A stretch of 64,000 bases of DNA from Telmatactis stephensoni (lineage: Eukaryota > Cnidaria > Anthozoa > Actiniaria > Isophelliidae), in assembly GCA_029948255.1 (NCBI GenBank), contig JALIZF010001921.1:62001-126000 (forward strand), read 5' to 3'. Shown here piece by piece: positions 37,905 to 64,000 of the stretch (positions are counted from its first letter, which is position 1; the number at the start of each line of letters is the position of its first letter). The notes beneath the pieces were generated by a model. That model saw only the letters and a list, made by a program, of their open reading frames with translations, ran no database searches and was not told where the DNA came from. Made by a program: the position numbers and the translations under genes.

Positions 37905-38130
37905 TTTTGAACAGTTTTCGACATCAAATCCATTGTCAATAAAGGTACAGACAATGGAAAACCGCTTGCGATTTGATTCTTACAACAATTATTTGTGATA
38001 AAAGGTGAAAAATCCTCATCAAACGGGTTAGCAGAACGAGCGTGCGCGACGGAACGCGTCAGTACCGTTGTCTGAACTCTTATTGACAATGGCTTTCAAC
38101 CAATCAGATTACGAGATTGCTGGAGTGTTA
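37905..38130. repeat. Degraded relative of the 15660-16001 element
   Basis: The right half in reverse complement, GTAATCTGATTGGTTGAAAG and CATTGTCAATAAGAGTTCAG, parallels CAATCTGATTGGCTGAGAG and CATTGTTAATAAGAGTACTG at 15678-15722. Inner arms also contain CCATTGTCAATAAAGGTACA. Confidence 0.6.
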
Positions 38131-38442
38131 TAAAATTGCACGTTAACATCTGCTCCGAATAGGAAGCGCAGCCACGCTGGATGACATATCTCTAAGGAAA
38201 TGTCATCTACCATGGCTTTTAGTTGTTTTTATTTTTGGGTGGTTGGCGTAGCCGCATTAGAAGACGGGTCCTGAGAACCCAAGGTTTCCACTCACGACCT
38301 TGCTTCCTTGATTTTCTGCACACTCCACTGAAATACAAGAAAGCAATGTTAAGGATAAACACTAAGATAGAATTTTTGTGTAAAACCCTTCATCACCATG
38401 TTTATGCGATATTTCAAGGTCATTTCCAGCTACCGCAACGCA

Positions 38443-38850
38443 TACCATACCACACCATACCATACCACATCATAGCACACCATACCATACCATACTACAC
38501 CATACCATACCATATCATACCACACCATACCATACTATACCATACCATACTACACCATACCATACCACACCATACTACACCATACCATACCACACTACAC
38601 CATACCATACCATACCACACTATACCATACCACACTATATCCACACCATACCATACCACGCCATATCACCACACCATACCAAACCATACATCACACTATA
38701 CCATACCACACCACACCATACCATACCACATCACACCATACCACATCACACTATACCATACCACACCATACCACATCACACTATACCATACCACACCACA
38801 CCATACCACATCACACCATACTATACCACACCATATCACACCATACCATA
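38443..38850. repeat. Pentamer-based satellite (CCATA/CCACA)
   Basis: About 80 units of CATAC/CACAC-type pentamers with ordered variation. The 243-codon frame covering it is a product of the repeat. Confidence 0.97.
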
Positions 38851-39158
38851 TATATCTTAAGAAAACCATTGGTTTTAATCCTGGGTTAGCGCTAACCTGC
38901 TTTCAAACAACCGAACCCAGGTTCAAAACACGAAGAACATATAATAACCAATAAATTCATAATAGATTGGAATCTTATATTCAAACTCAGAAAATGTCAG
39001 TTACCCTCTTTCCTTACAAGAAAAAAATGTTGAATCAGCTTTTCAGATTTCGAACATTTTGCTCATCCTCACAAGTAAAATCAGTGGAAAAACAGGCGCA
39101 TGGGCATTTGTACACGAAAATACGGTGGATCAGATCACTAAAAGTTCACACAAAACCA

Positions 39159-39287
39159 AGGTCCAGTTGCGTAAAACGTAACGTCGGACGTAACTGCTAA
39201 CGTCATACGTTACTAACAGTGGTTTAACTGGGCAGAACGTCCGACGCTAACAGTTACGTCCAACGTGAGGTTTTATACAACTGGATC
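39159..39287. mobile_element. Short MITE
   Basis: GTCCAGTTGCGTAAAACGTA at the left mirrors GGTTTTATACAACTGGAT at the right. Repeated AACGTC/GACGTA motifs inside. Confidence 0.7.
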
Positions 39288-39294
39288 CAGTTTC

Positions 39295-39513
39295 AATAGT
39301 CCCCTTCACAGTTCCCTGCGCCATCTTGAAAGGTAGCCGTGCATTTGCATCGAAGCGAGACGAACGGTGAGCTTGCAATGATAGATACCTTTTTTAACAC
39401 CTAGGACAATTATTCACAGGTCTCTATCATTGCAAGCTCATCGTTCGTCTCGCTTTGATGCAAAGGCATGGCTACCTTTCAAGATGGCGCAGAGAACTGT
39501 AAAGGGGACTATT
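39295..39513. mobile_element. Near-perfect hairpin element
   Basis: Arms of about 100 bp: AATAGTCCCCTTCACAGTTC against GAACTGTAAAGGGGACTATT, continuing through CGCCATCTTGAAAGGTAGCC and CGAAGCGAGACGAACG. Only about 20 bp of loop. Confidence 0.85.
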
Positions 39514-40362
39514 TATGATTTACTGTACTGTACTTGTTTCTGTGGTTGGTTGCTTACCTGGGCTATTTGTGGACTTGGTGTGGTGATTTTCGTCGTTTCT
39601 GCTCGTTTAAATAACTTACGTCCTTTATCCTGAAAACCAACAACAGTTTACCATTTACACTTAAAAAAATAAAAGCACTCAATGAAAGAGGTATAAGAGC
39701 CTCATCACATCGAGATAAAGAGGACGATAAATCCATTTTAATCTTTTCTCAGTTGGTAATATCTACTGAAATTTTTGGCATTGCTAATTATATAATTTTT
39801 AAGTAAAACATAGTTTTTGACTGAAACTATTGTAATATTTCTTAAGAATAGCAACTTAAGGAGTTGTTGTTTGTTTACTTTTATGATCGGTATTTCTTTA
39901 TTATTGAGCAAACTCCACCTCAACATTCACAGCCTCAGTAATTAAACTGTTCATTAACATACTGGACTGCTAAAGGTTGCATGTGGATGCTGCTTGCATT
40001 TGTAACTTATATCAATCATAAAACAGGCTCAAATAATACCTTATAAACTCGTTATAATTGTCAGGTTTCTTTAATACTAGTTTTATGTGTTAAATTATTT
40101 AATTACACACCCTTCAGCTTGTTTACTAGTTTTAGATATATTACAATATTTTACACACCCATCAGCTTGTTACTAATTTAATATACGAGTCAGTAAAAAG
40201 CGTTTTCAGTTAGTTGGTCAAATTGCAATCGATACTGAGATTTGCAGTAGAAAAGTTACAAGGTGTACTTGAGGAATGTGCCTTAGGCTAGACCAGACGT
40301 CAAGCAGTATAAATGATGGTGCTAATGGTAATTTGGTAGGTAGTTTTCTTTGCAAAAGTTAT

Positions 40363-40917
40363 TATAACATAGCTACAATATAACGCGCGCTCTGACTAGC
40401 TGGACATCGTGCACTAAATCCCCATTGGTGCACCCACACGCACGTTAATGAAGTAATTGAAGACAAAATTTAGCTCCTTTTTCTCATTTTGCGAAAATAA
40501 AACATTTGTTCAGTGATGTTTTACAGCGAAAATCGTTGCATCACGACCAGCAAATTACAAATTTTGTTTTGATTTTGGGTTTTTCTGAGCTGTCAATCAG
40601 TTTGGGGGCGAAGTTTCTTTCAAATCAACCAATCACGGGACGAATTCGAGACAGCTCCGCCCCCAAGAATGATGGACGGATCAGAAAAGACAAAAATCTT
40701 ACCGACGTTAAAGGTCGCGATGCAACGATTTTCGCTGTAATAGTTTTAAGAAAAATGAAGAAAAAAAATAAAGCGATAAACATTTTAGTTGTTTTCTAAA
40801 TTGGACAAAAATAATTTTTGGACCGTGCGCGAGTATGATATGACAACAAGTCAATGAATGAGCACGCGCTCTAAATCAACAAAACTTGTCCTTTTTCCGT
40901 TCAGCTATGTTATAAAA
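40363..40917. mobile_element. Foldback element with inner hairpin
   Basis: TTATAACATAGCT (40363) mirrors AGCTATGTTATAA (40917). An inner pair TTACAGCGAAAATCGTTGCA and TGCAACGATTTTCGCTGTAA spans about 40523-40741. Non-coding. Confidence 0.75.
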
Positions 40918-41105
40918 GGATTGGTACACACTTAGCCTGCAACTATTGAGTTTTGGGTGCACTTAGTCAGTTACTTAAGCACTCAAGAAACTAGAATCGC
41001 ACTCGGCTACGCCTCGTGCCACTCTTTCGCTACTTTCGTGCTTAGCAGCCTCGCGCACGCACCAAAAACTTGATAGTTGCAGGCTAAGTGTGTACCAATC
41101 CTTTA
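40915..41105. mobile_element. Short foldback adjoining the previous element
   Basis: AAAGGATTGGTACACACTTA and TAAGTGTGTACCAATCCTTT are perfect reverse complements at the ends, continuing through GCCTGCAACTATTGAG. Confidence 0.82.
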
Positions 41106-41119
41106 GTCATGAATTGACA

Positions 41120-41250
41120 TTGCGGAATGCAATGAGCTAGTGGTGGTGTAGGTGGTGTAGTGGTGGTGATGGTTGTGATAGTGGTCCTGGTCGCGGTGGC
41201 GGTAGGTGGTGATGGTGGTTGTAGTGGTGGTTGGTGGTGGCACTGCTTTT
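41120..41250. repeat. (GGTGGT)n-like low-complexity tract
   Basis: Imperfect GGTGGTG/GTAGTGG triplets. No other content recognised. Confidence 0.85.
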
Positions 41251-41654
41251 GGTAAAGGCAGTGTTGGGTGATGAATGTCGTTGCTAATTAAGGCACAGAA
41301 GTATGTTAGCAGCTTGAAGTAATTATGAGAAAGCAGACATGTAGTGATATTAGTAAAGTGAGTAGTTATGAACTTGGAAGGAAGGTTAGTCATTAGCAGT
41401 GATGTGGTGAGCGGCTAGAGTGGTGATGTGAGTGAACACCTTTAAACGTTGATTCCACTTCTTGTTGTTGTCTGTTTTAGTTTGTTTACCATGGTCGTGC
41501 TGTTGACAAACATGCACAGTAAGACGAAACTGTTTACTTTTTTAAGTCATTATATGTCTAAAACAAAAATAACATTTATTATTTCTATGTAACCGATAAG
41601 TGTCAAGTTCCAAACTTATGTATTTAATAATAAGGCAGCTAGCTTTTTCTAATT

Positions 41655-63821
<22,167 letters not shown>

Positions 63822-64000
63822 CTGAAACTAAATACATCATAATAAAATCTTAACTTATACTTTAGCTTTATAACTGAAGCAGCATACATGCCATGCATCC
63901 TTTAAACCAATCCAGATTGGCCTAAAAACAGGTACTTGGAGGCGTGGAAGGTTAAACTGTTCAAAATTCTGACTTAAAGACCCGGCCAGGCACATGATGC

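Noticed and set aside
38223..38954. 243-codon His/Tyr/Pro-rich protein
   Set aside because: Caused by the pentamer satellite; no splice signals or conserved flanks.

Overview
The window looks like nuclear DNA of an anthozoan cnidarian (a stony coral, corallimorph or anemone). This is inferred, not proven. The sequence is AT-rich and its genes are split by GT-AG introns. It has two ADF/cofilin genes with the MSMSG start I associate with cnidarians, an intronless class A GPCR, a heparan sulfate 2-O-sulfotransferase and a long VPS13. The spaces between are filled with short inverted-repeat elements, tRNA-headed SINE pieces and simple repeats. Nothing is bacterial.

Layout: 1-2410, upstream region with no gene seen. 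2414-4717 (+), ADF/cofilin gene 1, two coding exons. 5200-15200, repeat field (foldback, TTAA-bounded, Harbinger-like and hAT-like non-autonomous elements). 16540-17471 (+), ADF/cofilin gene 2 with the same intron position, flanked by copies of one small MITE family. 18055-20890, MITEs and a broken LINE. 21932-22996 (+), rhodopsin-family GPCR. 23700-26700, dispersed repeats. A TATA/CCAAT promoter-like patch lies at 26686-26738. 31309-35654 (+), five exons of heparan sulfate 2-O-sulfotransferase, lacking the N-terminal anchor exon. 36400-41100, microsatellites, SINE and foldbacks. About 41650 to beyond the right edge (-), the C-terminal half of a VPS13A/C-type lipid-transfer protein. I could assign 44 coding exons to it, with splice phases that agree from first to last (about 4,850 nt, about 1,616 codons).

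The most unusual content is in the VPS13 gene. First, three separate tandem repeats have copied an exon-intron boundary: about 31 copies of a 63-bp unit carrying a 3' splice site (54681-56664), about 11 copies of a 46-bp unit carrying the probable last 3' splice site (41751-42240), and a triplicated 5' splice site (63291-63441). Second, the first exon in the window encodes two Tudor-like barrels that I do not know from animal VPS13A/C. Third, an intron holds a palindromic element packed with TAACG motifs, including at least eight TAACGG MYB-type sites (61761-62085).

The genes do not form an operon or pathway. Cofilin acts on actin, HS2ST in Golgi heparan sulfate synthesis, the GPCR at the cell surface and VPS13 at membrane contact sites. 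All calls come from reading the sequence; no database search was run.
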